Numbered from the stretch's first letter, positions 55,104-63,826 are shown. The stretch: DNA of 64,000 nucleotides from Segatella copri (GCF_019249655.2 NZ_CP137557.1:936501-1000500); one strand, 5' to 3'. The notes: a model not told the origin generated them from the sequence alone. Translations and numbers: made by a program.

Positions 55104-55190
55104 AATCTATGTCCTTTCTTTAATTTTACGTTAATATTCAATCTATTCATTTATATAAATTGTCGCCCAGAAATCAGATTGATGTTCTCT

Positions 55191-55243
55191 CTCTGAAAGA
55201 CATTCTTCTGAAAGACATTCTGATGTCCTTCTGAAAGTCATCA
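55191..55243. repeat. 15-bp tandem repeats in metY leader
   Basis: CTCTGAAAGACATTC, TTCTGAAAGACATTC and, after 8 bp, TTCTGAAAGTCATCA, within the transcribed metY leader. Confidence 0.6.
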
Positions 55244-55267
55244 TGCTGTTTGTTCTGATTGACGCTG

Positions 55268-55275
55268 CAAAGGTA
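55268..55275 (-). promoter_or_regulatory. metY promoter -7 element
   Basis: TACCTTTG on the minus strand. Predicted leader about 160 nt. Confidence 0.5.
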
Positions 55276-55366
55276 CGGCGATTTTTTGGATTCAGAAATA
55301 GCATATGAGTAGTATTCCTGCTACCACGTTTGTGGTATTCAGGCATTTTTTAGCAGAAAAGAACGC

Positions 55367-55632
55367 CTAAAAAGGCAAAAAATAGCGAAATAGAGCATTT
55401 GTTTTGAGTTTCAAGTGGTTGTGGCAGTCGTTGGCTTTAGTTGGCAGTGACAAGGAAATGAGGAAAAAGCAGATTAGAGAAGTAGAAACGCTTTCAAATC
55501 ATTACCCAATGGAAACGCCCTAATAAGCATTTTTAACGGTGCCGGTTCAATCTTCTCCATTCTGCGTAGGTTTCAATTTTGCCATGCAGCTCTCATAGTT
55601 TAATTTTGCACCGAACAAAAAAGTAAGGAATT
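55367..55632 (+). repeat. Integrase leader repeat, copy 2
   Basis: Matches 7594-7855 in order and spacing up to the integrase start. The left boundary is near AAAAAGGCAAAAAATAGCG, which probably marks the element's left end. Confidence 0.8.
55578..55608 (+). promoter_or_regulatory. Integrase promoter, copy 2
   Basis: TTTG at 55578-55581, 19-bp spacer, TAATTTTG at 55601-55608. The ATG is 25 bp downstream, after TAAGGA. Confidence 0.65.
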
Positions 55633-56856
55633 ATGAGATGCACTTTCAAGACAGTCTTCTATGTAAATGGAAGCAAGGAGAGAAACGGAATTGTCCCTAT
55701 CATGGGACGTGTGACAATCAACGGAACTATCGCACAGTTCAGTTGCAAGCAGAGCGTTACCAAGGCTATCTGGGATGCCAAGGGCAACAGAGCCATAGGT
55801 AAGAGTAAGGAAGCCAAGGAGGTGAACTTCGTGCTTGACAACATCAAGGCGCAAATCGCCAAGCATTACCAACGTCTTTCCGACCGTGAGGCGTTCGTTA
55901 CCGCTGAAATGGTGAGAAATGCCTACCAAGGCATTGGCACTGAGTACGAGACTTTGCTCAGAGCTTTTGACAAGGAGAACGCCGCCTTTGCCAAGCGTGT
56001 CGGCAAGGACAGGGCAAAGACTACTTACAACAAGTACCTAACGGTGAGAAAGTATGTTGCCGAGTTCATCAAGTATCAGTACAAGCGCAGCGACATGTCC
56101 ATGAATGAGCTTACCGAGGAGTTCATCCGTGACTATTGTCTGTACTTGAAGAATGTGGTAGGACTTGCGCAGTCCTCCATTTGGATTTACTCCATTCCGC
56201 TGAAACATATCGTTACGACCGCACACTACAATGGCAAGATACCGAGAAATCCATTTGCCATGTACCATGTTGACCCAGACCACAAGGAACGTGAGTTCTT
56301 GACATTGGACGAGCTAACCGCCATGACTGAGATAAAGTTGGAAGACCCAAACATGGCTTTTGCGAGAGACCTTTTCATTTTTGGTTGTTGGACAGGTATC
56401 TCTTTCATAGACATCAAGAACTTGACGGAGAACAACATCTGTATAGTTAATGGTGCTCCTTGGATTGTGTCGAAGCGTCAGAAGACAGGTGTACCATTCC
56501 AAATCAAGCTGATGGATATACCTATACAGATTATTGAGAGATACAAATCATTCAGAAAAGACTGCCACTTATTCCGTATTGGTGACCATGGAACTATCAA
56601 TAAGCATATCAAGCGAGTTGCTGCAATGTGTGGTATCAAAAAGCAAGTTTCGTTCCACGTATCTCGTCATAGTTGGGCAGTTTTGGCTTTAGAATATGGT
56701 ATGCCGATAGAGAGCGTGAGCAAGATTCTCGGTCACACGAACATCACCACGACACAGATATACGCCAAGGTGACAAGTAACAAACTTGACCATGACATAT
56801 CTGTTTTTGAAAGTCGAATCAAGGGGCATTTGCCTGTAATAGGAGGAATGGTATGA
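55633..56856 (+). CDS. Tyrosine recombinase/integrase (element 2)
   Basis: 407 residues, the same length and domain order as the integrase at 7856. It differs mainly in the catalytic half (for example EELDILAGIELENPN versus DELTAMTEIKLEDPN). Box II: SFHVSRHSWAVLAL...LGHTNITTTQIYAKV. As in copy 1, the box I region (GCWTGISFIDI) lacks the usual Arg. It should integrate and excise element 2, which keeps helicase, primase and relaxase genes. It overlaps the next gene by ATGA. Confidence 0.94.
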   Translation: MRCTFKTVFYVNGSKERNGIVPIMGRVTINGTIAQFSCKQSVTKAIWDAKGNRAIGKSKEAKEVNFVLDNIKAQIAKHYQRLSDREAFVTAEMVRNAYQGIGTEYETLLRAFDKENAAFAKRVGKDRAKTTYNKYLTVRKYVAEFIKYQYKRSDMSMNELTEEFIRDYCLYLKNVVGLAQSSIWIYSIPLKHIVTTAHYNGKIPRNPFAMYHVDPDHKEREFLTLDELTAMTEIKLEDPNMAFARDLFIFGCWTGISFIDIKNLTENNICIVNGAPWIVSKRQKTGVPFQIKLMDIPIQIIERYKSFRKDCHLFRIGDHGTINKHIKRVAAMCGIKKQVSFHVSRHSWAVLALEYGMPIESVSKILGHTNITTTQIYAKVTSNKLDHDISVFESRIKGHLPVIGGMV

Positions 56857-57224
56857 AAAGGACAATTATCACTATGGACGGAAATGGGACACTTTCCATT
56901 CCGTCCAACTTAGAGAACTTGTGGATGGGTGAAGGCGAGTTGGTGAATATATTTCATGCCACAGCTCCCAAACTCAACTCTATGATACGAGCCATATATA
57001 AGGAAGGTATGCTGTCTATGTCAGAAGTTCAACGCAAGGACAAAACTTCCGTTGGCGTTTGGCAAACGCTGTATAGTTTTCCGATGATAGTTACCATTAG
57101 CTTTCGTCTCCACTCTTTTGGCGCAGCACAACTTCGTGATGCAATCCTCAAGAGATTGTACGGAGCAAAAGAGAAAAGTACCATAATCCTACAACTCTAT
57201 GGAGGTACAAACACCTTTAGCTAA
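56853..57224 (+). CDS. Small RhuM-like accessory protein (element 2)
   Basis: 123 residues, paralogue of the protein at 9076, with the same helix-turn-helix-like NLWMGEGELVNIFH and WQTLYSFPMIVTISFRLHS...LRDAILKRLYG core. Co-translated with the integrase. Retention of the pair in both elements, including the decayed one, suggests a function linked to integration. Confidence 0.6.
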   Translation: MKRTIITMDGNGTLSIPSNLENLWMGEGELVNIFHATAPKLNSMIRAIYKEGMLSMSEVQRKDKTSVGVWQTLYSFPMIVTISFRLHSFGAAQLRDAILKRLYGAKEKSTIILQLYGGTNTFS

Positions 57225-57319
57225 ATATGATTGAATACTTGGCAGTTTAGTGAGGTGCTGTCGTACTGATTCATTGTCGTATAGAGAAGTGTTGTCGTGA
57301 GAAAAAGCAGAACTTTTGA

Positions 57320-57365
57320 TGTCATACGTTTTATATGTTTATCGTATGACATGTAAAACGTATGA
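57320..57365. promoter_or_regulatory. Inverted-repeat operator-like site
   Basis: GTCATACGTTTTA (57320-57332) with TAAAACGTATGAC (57353-57365), perfect 13 bp. CGTATGACATG also occurs twice as a direct repeat. It is located after the integrase/RhuM genes, before the helicase promoter. Confidence 0.55.
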
Positions 57366-57387
57366 CATGCAGGAATACATTTTTGTT

Positions 57388-57431
57388 CATCCCGAGGAAT
57401 GGTTTCTTTGTAAGCCTTTCTTCGGGATTTT
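57388..57431 (+). terminator. Weak terminator-like hairpin
   Basis: ATCCCGA (57388-57394) with TCGGGAT (57421-57427) and a T run, about 160 bp after the RhuM-like gene. Confidence 0.45.
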
Positions 57432-57528
57432 TCGTTTTACCTTATCCCCAAAAGCTACATCAAACACCTTGATTTCCTATCTTTTAACACTGTCGGTTCA
57501 AACTTCTCCATTCTGCGTAGGTTTGAGT

Positions 57529-57559
57529 TTTGTATTTTGATTTTCCGCCATTACTTTTG
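57529..57559 (+). promoter_or_regulatory. Helicase promoter and strong RBS
   Basis: TTTG at 57529-57532, 19-bp spacer, TACTTTTG at 57552-57559. A full AAAGGAG ribosome-binding site lies at 57583-57589, which is unusual for this phylum, 5 bp before the ATG at 57595. Confidence 0.6.
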
Positions 57560-57594
57560 CAACTTTAATTTTTATAAGTTACAAAGGAGAATTT

Positions 57595-58851
57595 ATGAAC
57601 ATGACAAATGACAACAAACTGCCAGTTGAAGTTGCTACCATGCAGCCACAGGCACCACCTCCACCAAACGAGGTGTTCATCCGTGTTGGCACAACCTTAT
57701 ACAAGGTGGTTGACCAACCTACTATCAATGGAGGGAAGGTAAGAAAGCGCATCCCTTGGAACATGGAAACCTTGCGTCAGGACTACGGCAAGGAGTTCAT
57801 CAAGTATGTCCACAAGTATGACGGATTCTGTACCGTTCCCGAACATGTGAACCACCGAACTGTAATAGACGGTTTTCTCAATCTCTACGAGCCGATAAGC
57901 CACAAGCCAATGAAAGGGGATTTTCCGAACATCAAGAAATTGCTTTTTCACATCTTCGGTGAGCAATACGAGCTTGGCATGGACTATCTGCAACTGCTCT
58001 ATCTCAGACCTGTGCAGAAACTTCCAATTCTTTTGCTTGTGTCTGAGGAGAGGAACACAGGCAAGACCACGTTCTTGAACTTTCTGAAAGCGTTGTTCCA
58101 AGACAACGTTACGTTCAATACCAACGAGGACTTCCGCAGTCAGTTCAATGCAGATTGGGCTGGCAAGCTGCTCATAGTCGTGGATGAGGTGCTACTCAGT
58201 CGCAGGGAGGATTCTGAGCGTTTAAAGAATCTCAGCACCACACTCTCCTACAAGGTGGAAGCCAAGGGCAAGGACAGAAACGAGATTTCTTTCTTTGCCA
58301 AGTTTGTGCTGTGCTCCAACAACGAATCCCTGCCTGTCATCATTGACGAGGGCGAGACCCGATATTGGGTGAGGAAGATTTCATCGTTGCAATCTGACGA
58401 TACCGACTTCTTGGAGAAACTGAAGGCGGAGATACCCGCTTTTCTATTCCATCTGCAAGGCAGAACGCTCTCCACAGAGCACAAGAGCCGAATGTGGTTC
58501 GCCCCCGAACAGATAGCGACCGATGCTCTGAGGAGAATCATACGCTGCAACCGTAACAGACTTGAGGTGGAAATGTCGGAGCTGTTCCTTGAGGTCATGG
58601 AGAACACTCAAACCGACAGTTTGCAATTCTGCCTCAATGACGCAATCGCCTTGTTGCAATGCAACCACGTGAAAGCGGAGAAGCACCTTGTGCGAAAGAT
58701 AGTGCAGGACTGTTGGAAGCTGCAACCTTCAGAGAACGCCCTCACCTACACCTCATACGAGTACAACTACAATAGCAGCGGTCACTACTCGCCAACAAAA
58801 CGTGTGGGCAGGTTCTACACTGTAACGAGGGACAAGCTAAATAGCATATAA
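57595..58851 (+). CDS. SF3-like replicative helicase (element 2)
   Basis: 418 residues. The N-terminal part is Pro-rich (QPQAPPPPNEVF). The ATPase core has Walker A SEERNTGKTTFLNFL (about residue 145), Walker B GKLLIVVDEVLLSRR (about 185) and a sensor-like KFVLCSNNE (about 240), as in DUF5906/NrS-1-type primase-helicases and plasmid/phage SF3 helicases. It is followed by the TTGTTGA repeat region and a primase, so it probably drives replication of the excised element. Its counterpart is deleted from element 1. Confidence 0.82.
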   Translation: MNMTNDNKLPVEVATMQPQAPPPPNEVFIRVGTTLYKVVDQPTINGGKVRKRIPWNMETLRQDYGKEFIKYVHKYDGFCTVPEHVNHRTVIDGFLNLYEPISHKPMKGDFPNIKKLLFHIFGEQYELGMDYLQLLYLRPVQKLPILLLVSEERNTGKTTFLNFLKALFQDNVTFNTNEDFRSQFNADWAGKLLIVVDEVLLSRREDSERLKNLSTTLSYKVEAKGKDRNEISFFAKFVLCSNNESLPVIIDEGETRYWVRKISSLQSDDTDFLEKLKAEIPAFLFHLQGRTLSTEHKSRMWFAPEQIATDALRRIIRCNRNRLEVEMSELFLEVMENTQTDSLQFCLNDAIALLQCNHVKAEKHLVRKIVQDCWKLQPSENALTYTSYEYNYNSSGHYSPTKRVGRFYTVTRDKLNSI

Positions 58852-59090
58852 TTTTGTTGAATTGTTGAATATGACGAAAGAAGTGTTGGATATCAAGTAT
58901 TTAAGGCTCAACATTTTCTCAACAAATCTCTCAACAAAAGAAAGAGACTGTTGAAAAGAGAAAACATGACCGCTAATGCCTGTCTTTCTCTTTTGCCCAG
59001 TGATTTTGTTGAAAAGAACCATTTGTTGAGAGTTTGTTGAGAAGATAAGCCTTTGGTTATCATACCAATACATACTATTTTCAACAATTC
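58852..59090 (+). repeat. TTGTTGA/TCAACAA repeat region, copy 2
   Basis: Between helicase and primase. Clustered TTGTTGA and TCAACAA heptamers on both strands (for example ctcaacaaatctctcaacaaaag and tttgttgagagtttgttgag). Also present at 9578-9822. Candidate replication origin or regulator-binding array of the element. Confidence 0.65.
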
Positions 59091-59127
59091 ATCAGAAATA
59101 CATACACCACTTAATCCACAGTAAGAC

Positions 59128-60078
59128 ATGAATATTCAAGAAGCAAAGCAAATCAAGATTGCAGATTATCTGCTAAGTTTGGGACACCACCCTGTCAAAC
59201 AGCAGGGTGCAAACCTTTGGTACAAGTCACCGCTGAGAAACGAGAGCGAGCCATCTTTCAAGGTGAACACCACGATGAACAGTTGGTTCGATTTCGGAAT
59301 GGGCAAGGGCGGCAACATCATCACCCTTGCGTCATACCTTTACGCATCAGACAACTTGCCATATCTCTTGGACAAGATGGAGAAGCAAGCGCCCCATGTA
59401 CGCCCGACCGACTTTTCTTTCCCTCAGCAAGCTTCCGAGCCGAGTTTTGAGAGATTGGAGGTTAGGGAGCTCAACCACCCTGCACTCCTGCGCTATCTGA
59501 GCGAGCGGAATATTGACCTGTGCATAGCCCGAAAGGAATGTGTGGAACTCCACTTCTCGCATAATGGCAAGAACTACTTCGCCATCGGCTTCAAGAACAA
59601 GTCGGGCGGTTACGAGGTTCGTAACCGATTCTTCAAGGGTTGCATGTCCCCCAAGGACATCACACATATCCGACAGCAAGGCGAGCCAAGATACTCTTGC
59701 TATGTTTTCGAGGGCATGATGGACTATCTTTCCTTTCTCTCGTTACGCATGGAGAAGTTTCCGTCTTGTCCGTCATTGGAAGCGCAGGACTACGTGATAC
59801 TCAACTCCACAAGCAATGTGGACAAGGCTGTTGACGCACTCCACGGCTACGAGCGCATCAGTTGTCTGCTCGACAACGACGAGGCAGGGCGGAAGGCAAC
59901 GCTTGCCATCGAGAACGCCCTCAGCTACCGTGTGAGGGATGCATCCCACTTGTACAGCGAGTACAACGACTTGAACGACTATCTGTGCGGAGTGAAATCC
60001 AAACAGTCGGTACACCAAGTACAGCCTGTTAAGCGGACTGCTCCACCTCGGAAGAAAGGCGCAGCCTTAGGTATGTAG
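59128..60078 (+). CDS. DnaG-type primase with CHC2-like and Toprim domains
   Basis: 316 residues. The N-terminal CHC2-like part (YLLSLGHHPVKQQGANLWYKSPLRNESEPSF, then FDFGMGKGGNIITLASYL) lacks an obvious zinc-Cys set. The C-terminal Toprim domain has FEGMMDYLSF (catalytic Glu, about residue 192) and CLLDNDEAGRKAT (DxD-like, about 250). It is the usual primase of Bacteroides mobilizable transposons and makes RNA primers for element replication. It lies 276 bp downstream of the helicase. Confidence 0.87.
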   Translation: MNIQEAKQIKIADYLLSLGHHPVKQQGANLWYKSPLRNESEPSFKVNTTMNSWFDFGMGKGGNIITLASYLYASDNLPYLLDKMEKQAPHVRPTDFSFPQQASEPSFERLEVRELNHPALLRYLSERNIDLCIARKECVELHFSHNGKNYFAIGFKNKSGGYEVRNRFFKGCMSPKDITHIRQQGEPRYSCYVFEGMMDYLSFLSLRMEKFPSCPSLEAQDYVILNSTSNVDKAVDALHGYERISCLLDNDEAGRKATLAIENALSYRVRDASHLYSEYNDLNDYLCGVKSKQSVHQVQPVKRTAPPRKKGAALGM

Positions 60079-60120
60079 GCGGTTCCTGCTCCAATGGCTA
60101 TTCTGAACGGAAAAGCCATA

Positions 60121-60180
60121 GCTCAATAGGGCGTTTTCTTGACGCAGTGGCACGCCACCGCTAAAAACACCCATTTGAGC
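60121..60180. other. Candidate origin of transfer (oriT)
   Basis: A 17-bp imperfect inverted repeat (60121-60137 with 60164-60180, 14 of 17 paired) encloses a second one, GCAGTGGC-ac-GCCACCGC. It lies directly upstream of the MobV relaxase gene, where the transfer origins of such elements normally lie. A separate AAAGGGG-cat-CCCCTTT hairpin follows at 60181-60197. Confidence 0.55.
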
Positions 60181-60268
60181 AAAGGGGCATCCCCTTTTGA
60201 AACCCCGTGAGCCATGCGCAGGGCGCAATGCGGCAAGCGGATTTGTACAACTCAAAAACAAGTTTATT

Positions 60269-61633
60269 ATGGGACATTTCAGTTTGGATTTCAAGAAGGC
60301 AAAGGGCAGCTCTGACGCAAGGGAGTCAGACCACATAGAGCGCAAGGTGATACCCGACAACGCAGACCCTACGAGAACTCACCTCAACCGTGAGCTTGTC
60401 AAGATGCCGAGCGGTGTGTATGGTCGTGACGAAGCCATCGCCCACCGCATCAAGACGGCAGGCATCAAGCGCAAGATAACCAATGACCAGGTGAGGGTGA
60501 TTAGAACCGTGCTGTCTGGAACGCACGAGGACATGATGAACATCGCAGCCAATGATCAGCTTGACGATTGGTGCAACGACAGCTTGAAGTGGTTGCAGGA
60601 CACGTTCGGCAAGGAGAATGTCGTGTCGGTGGTTCTCCACATGGACGAGCACACGCCACATCTCCACGCCTCCATCGTTCCGATAGTGACTGGCGAACGG
60701 AGAAAGGCGAAGAACAAGACAACGGAAGAGGGCAAGCGGACATACCGCAAGAAAGCCAATGTCGTGAGGTTGTGTGCCGATGATGTGCTCAACCGTGACA
60801 AGATGGTTGGCTATCACGACAGCTATGCTGAAGCCATGGGCAAGTATGGCTTGAAGCGAGGTGTCCGTGGGTCGGATGCGAGGCATACCTCCACGGCACA
60901 GTATTACCGTAACATCAAGCGAGAGACGGAGAGACTTCAAAACTGCATGAAACTGCTGCAATCCGATGTGGAGGAAGCAGAGCGACTGCTCAAACAGACC
61001 AAGAGCGAAATCAACACGGAGAAACTACAGGCTGCTAAGACGGAAGCCAAGACTGCCTTTGTGTCGAAGATTTGTTCTCTTTTAGGTAGTGGAAAATTGA
61101 AGGAGGTGGAGCAGCACAACCAAAAGTTGTGCGAGCTTGTGACAGACAGAGAGCAATACATTGACGAACTCCATGGGAAAATGCAGCGAATGGAGGACAG
61201 CCACACCCAACAACTCGGCGAGATGCAACAGAAACACCAAGCAGAGGTCGTAGATTTGAAAAGCAAGCACTCCACGGAGGTAACGATGCTCAACAACATC
61301 ATCCGCAAAGCCAAGCGTTGGTTCCCGATGTTGGAGGCATACTTGCAAATAGAAAGTTTGTGCAAGAGGATAGGCTTCACGGCTGAACAAATTAGTGTGC
61401 TCCTTGCTGGAAAGGCACTCAACTTTAGCGGTTCACTCTATTCCGAGAAGCACAGAAGAAAGTTCAATGTGGAGAATGCAGAAATCAAGGTGTTCTCTGA
61501 TTCTACCAAACCGAACCAATTGTTTCTGTGTATCAATAGACAGCCTATTGTTGAATGGTTCAAGGAGCAATGGAATATCTCAAAAGATAGAAGAACCTTA
61601 AATCCGAAGATAAATAAAGAAGAAAAAATCTAA
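60269..61633 (+). CDS. mob: MobV-type relaxase (Mob/Pre)
   Basis: 454 residues from ATG 60269 (MGHFSLDFKKAKGSSDARESDHIER); an upstream GTG/ATG extension to 60197 is rejected because the family starts here. The relaxase core has NRELV near residue 33 and the metal-binding HMDEHTPHLHASIVPI (about residue 130), the MobV HxDExTPHxH signature. The C-terminal half is a long coiled coil (about 230-360). It nicks oriT to start mobilization, using transfer machinery from another element. Confidence 0.9.
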   Translation: MGHFSLDFKKAKGSSDARESDHIERKVIPDNADPTRTHLNRELVKMPSGVYGRDEAIAHRIKTAGIKRKITNDQVRVIRTVLSGTHEDMMNIAANDQLDDWCNDSLKWLQDTFGKENVVSVVLHMDEHTPHLHASIVPIVTGERRKAKNKTTEEGKRTYRKKANVVRLCADDVLNRDKMVGYHDSYAEAMGKYGLKRGVRGSDARHTSTAQYYRNIKRETERLQNCMKLLQSDVEEAERLLKQTKSEINTEKLQAAKTEAKTAFVSKICSLLGSGKLKEVEQHNQKLCELVTDREQYIDELHGKMQRMEDSHTQQLGEMQQKHQAEVVDLKSKHSTEVTMLNNIIRKAKRWFPMLEAYLQIESLCKRIGFTAEQISVLLAGKALNFSGSLYSEKHRRKFNVENAEIKVFSDSTKPNQLFLCINRQPIVEWFKEQWNISKDRRTLNPKINKEEKI

Positions 61634-61636
61634 AGA

Positions 61637-61661
61637 CCTGAGCAACAAAAAGTTGCTCAGG
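61637..61661 (+). terminator. Relaxase terminator
   Basis: CCTGAGCAAC-aaaaa-GTTGCTCAGG, perfect 10 bp, directly after the relaxase stop. The 230 bp up to the next gene are very AT-rich, with nothing else recognised except a TATCTTTG at 61686. Confidence 0.8.
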
Positions 61662-61889
61662 ATTTGGATATGTCAGAAAAATCACGCTATCTTTGTAGCG
61701 TCAAAATTTAAAAAGATATTTCTAGGCAAACAAAGATATATTGTTAAAAAGGATAAATAATTTTAATTTTTCAACACTTAAAATATTTTTTTTGTAAATT
61801 TACAAAAAATATAGAATCTTGTAGATTTAAAGATGGTTGCTACAAGTGCAAGAATTGAATGACGAAACCATTTGGAAAGGAAAATGTAT

Positions 61890-62480
61890 ATGAAGATAAA
61901 ACATTTGTTATTTTTTATTCCTGTGACTTTTTTGGTCGCATGTGAAGGGACTGATTTAATCGAGCCAGACAATGTGTCGAAAGAACAGATTTCCACTCAA
62001 ATAATTTATAACCCGACAAAATATTCAAAACAAAAAGGTGATGTCTTTGTCAAAAGCAGTTTGCCAACAACAATGGCAAAGCAAATACCTAATGCCTGCG
62101 TAACATCAATTATGGAGTATGCAAACAATAAAGTTTTTGGTGGAACAGTAAATGAGGGAGCGTATATTCTATATTATACACAGACATATAATTCAAATCC
62201 TTTGATTGATGGTGTTTCTTTGGATTATATCGAGCCTTTTGTAACACATTTCTTTAAAACTCAAACATTTACAAATTATAAGTCTGCAATAGATGCCAAG
62301 CATCCCGTCATGACTGATGTAAATAGCCAAATAGAAAGCTCTGCCCATAATGTGTTATGTGTAGGATATAACTCCAATACGGGTGCTGCTATTTATATGG
62401 ACCCTGAGCTTGCTTGTATGTACTCAGTTAATGCTGGGTATTTTTTACAAGATTATAATATCAATACTGCGTTAAATTAA
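61890..62480 (+). CDS. Lipoprotein with C39/papain-like cysteine-peptidase pattern
   Basis: 196 residues from ATG 61890 (or 61884). Lipobox FLVAC (Cys18). The mature part shows KQIPNACVTSIMEYANN (candidate catalytic Cys near residue 70), SSAHNVLCVGYNSNTGAAIYMDP (candidate His and Asp/Asn), the order and spacing of C39/C47-like papain-fold peptidases. It is strongly AT-rich and unlike the element genes. It sits right after the mobilization module and is followed by an IS4-type transposase, then another secreted protein. Activity is inferred, not shown. Confidence 0.6.
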   Translation: MKIKHLLFFIPVTFLVACEGTDLIEPDNVSKEQISTQIIYNPTKYSKQKGDVFVKSSLPTTMAKQIPNACVTSIMEYANNKVFGGTVNEGAYILYYTQTYNSNPLIDGVSLDYIEPFVTHFFKTQTFTNYKSAIDAKHPVMTDVNSQIESSAHNVLCVGYNSNTGAAIYMDPELACMYSVNAGYFLQDYNINTALN

Positions 62481-62569
62481 TATTTAATCGTCTGTAAATC
62501 AATAACTTATATTAAGAAATGCTTATGAAAACTTAACTATAGAAAGTTGGTCAAGTCGCTGATTTTCAG

Positions 62570-62577
62570 TAACTTTG
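62570..62577 (+). promoter_or_regulatory. Transposase promoter -7 element
   Basis: TAACTTTG, 26 bp before the ATG at 62603. Confidence 0.45.
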
Positions 62578-62602
62578 CAAATCACGACAAACGCAAAATT
62601 AT

Positions 62603-63826
62603 ATGAATACAGGACTTGACCAATATATGGATATCTTTAAAGATGCAGTTGAAGATTCGGCTGCAAAGTTAACAAAAAGTTTCGAGAAAATACTCATCGA
62701 GGTGATAATTTTGTTCATGGTAATACCAAGAAAGATAAATTTCACCCAAATGGGGAGGTATGGCTCGCATGTTGAGCAAACCTATCGCAACGCATTCGGC
62801 TTAAAAAAGTCGAAAAGCATTGACTGGCTCAAACTTAATGTCTCACTTGCCAAGCGCTTCTTTGGTAAACAGGGAAGATGGGCTATTGCCATTGATCCCA
62901 GCTACATCAGCAAAGCTGGCAAGAAGACTCCACATATCGGTCGTTTTTGGTCGGGATGTGCACAGTCTGTTAAACATGGTCTCGAAATCATGGGTATTGG
63001 CCTCATTGATATTGATGCCAAAGACTGCATGATGTTAAAAGCACACCAGTCGCTAAGTAATAAAGAACTGAGTCTTAGAAACAAGACTATGGTAGATTTC
63101 TATATCAGCGTCATTAAGCGTTACCGCAAGGAACTTCTTAAACTCTCAACCCTCATAGTTGCAGATGCTTACTTCTCTACAAGTACATTTGTTAATGGGA
63201 TAAAGAAAGAAGGGTTCTCTTTGATAAGCCGCTTTCGTGACAATGCTTGTCTCTTTTATGTCTATGCTGGTCCACGTACTGGAAAACGTGGTCGCCCCAA
63301 GACCAAGGATGGCAAGATTGATATGAAGAATCTTGACCTCACTCGAATGGAGAAGATGGAGATGAAAGATATAGAAGGAACAGCTTATACTTTGATAGCC
63401 TATTCCAAGGCACTCAGGTGTAAAGTTAGACTTGTCATCTGGCAGATGCCGAATGGCAAGAAGAAACTATTCTTCTCTACAGACACCTCACTTTCGGGTG
63501 AAGAAGTACTTCTTTATTATAGAACCAGGTTCCAGATCGAATTTTGCTTTCGTGACGCCAAAGGCTATACTGGTCTTATGGACTGCCAGGCTCGCGATAA
63601 GTGGAAACTCGATTTTGCTTTCAATGCTTCGTTCACATCACTAAATGTTGCCAAGGTAACTATGAAGGAGATGGGAATGGAATATTCTATGTCTTCATTC
63701 AAGTCACTGATGACCAATATTTATCTGGTGAAACGAATTTTTAAAGCAAGCGGGTACACCCCGAACCGAACTTTAATTAGCAAGATTTTCAAAGATCTCT
63801 CGTGCTTACAGCGTATAGCTGCTTAG
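62603..63826 (+). CDS. IS4-family DDE transposase
   Basis: 407 residues. Catalytic Asp candidates are in AIDPSY (about residue 97) and VADAYF (about 190). The YREK signature YRTRFQIEFCFRDAK (Y-2-R-3-E-6-K, about residue 305) is exact, which assigns it to the IS4 family and suggests an intact enzyme. The terminal inverted repeats of the insertion sequence could not be fixed by eye. It separates the lipoprotein gene from the secreted protein at 63894. Confidence 0.88.
   Translation: MNTGLDQYMDIFKDAVEDSAAKLTKSFEKILIEVIILFMVIPRKINFTQMGRYGSHVEQTYRNAFGLKKSKSIDWLKLNVSLAKRFFGKQGRWAIAIDPSYISKAGKKTPHIGRFWSGCAQSVKHGLEIMGIGLIDIDAKDCMMLKAHQSLSNKELSLRNKTMVDFYISVIKRYRKELLKLSTLIVADAYFSTSTFVNGIKKEGFSLISRFRDNACLFYVYAGPRTGKRGRPKTKDGKIDMKNLDLTRMEKMEMKDIEGTAYTLIAYSKALRCKVRLVIWQMPNGKKKLFFSTDTSLSGEEVLLYYRTRFQIEFCFRDAKGYTGLMDCQARDKWKLDFAFNASFTSLNVAKVTMKEMGMEYSMSSFKSLMTNIYLVKRIFKASGYTPNRTLISKIFKDLSCLQRIAA

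Noticed and set aside
55143..55346. Leader peptide gene upstream of metY
   Set aside because: The frame starts upstream of the predicted transcription start and contains no run of Met or Cys codons.
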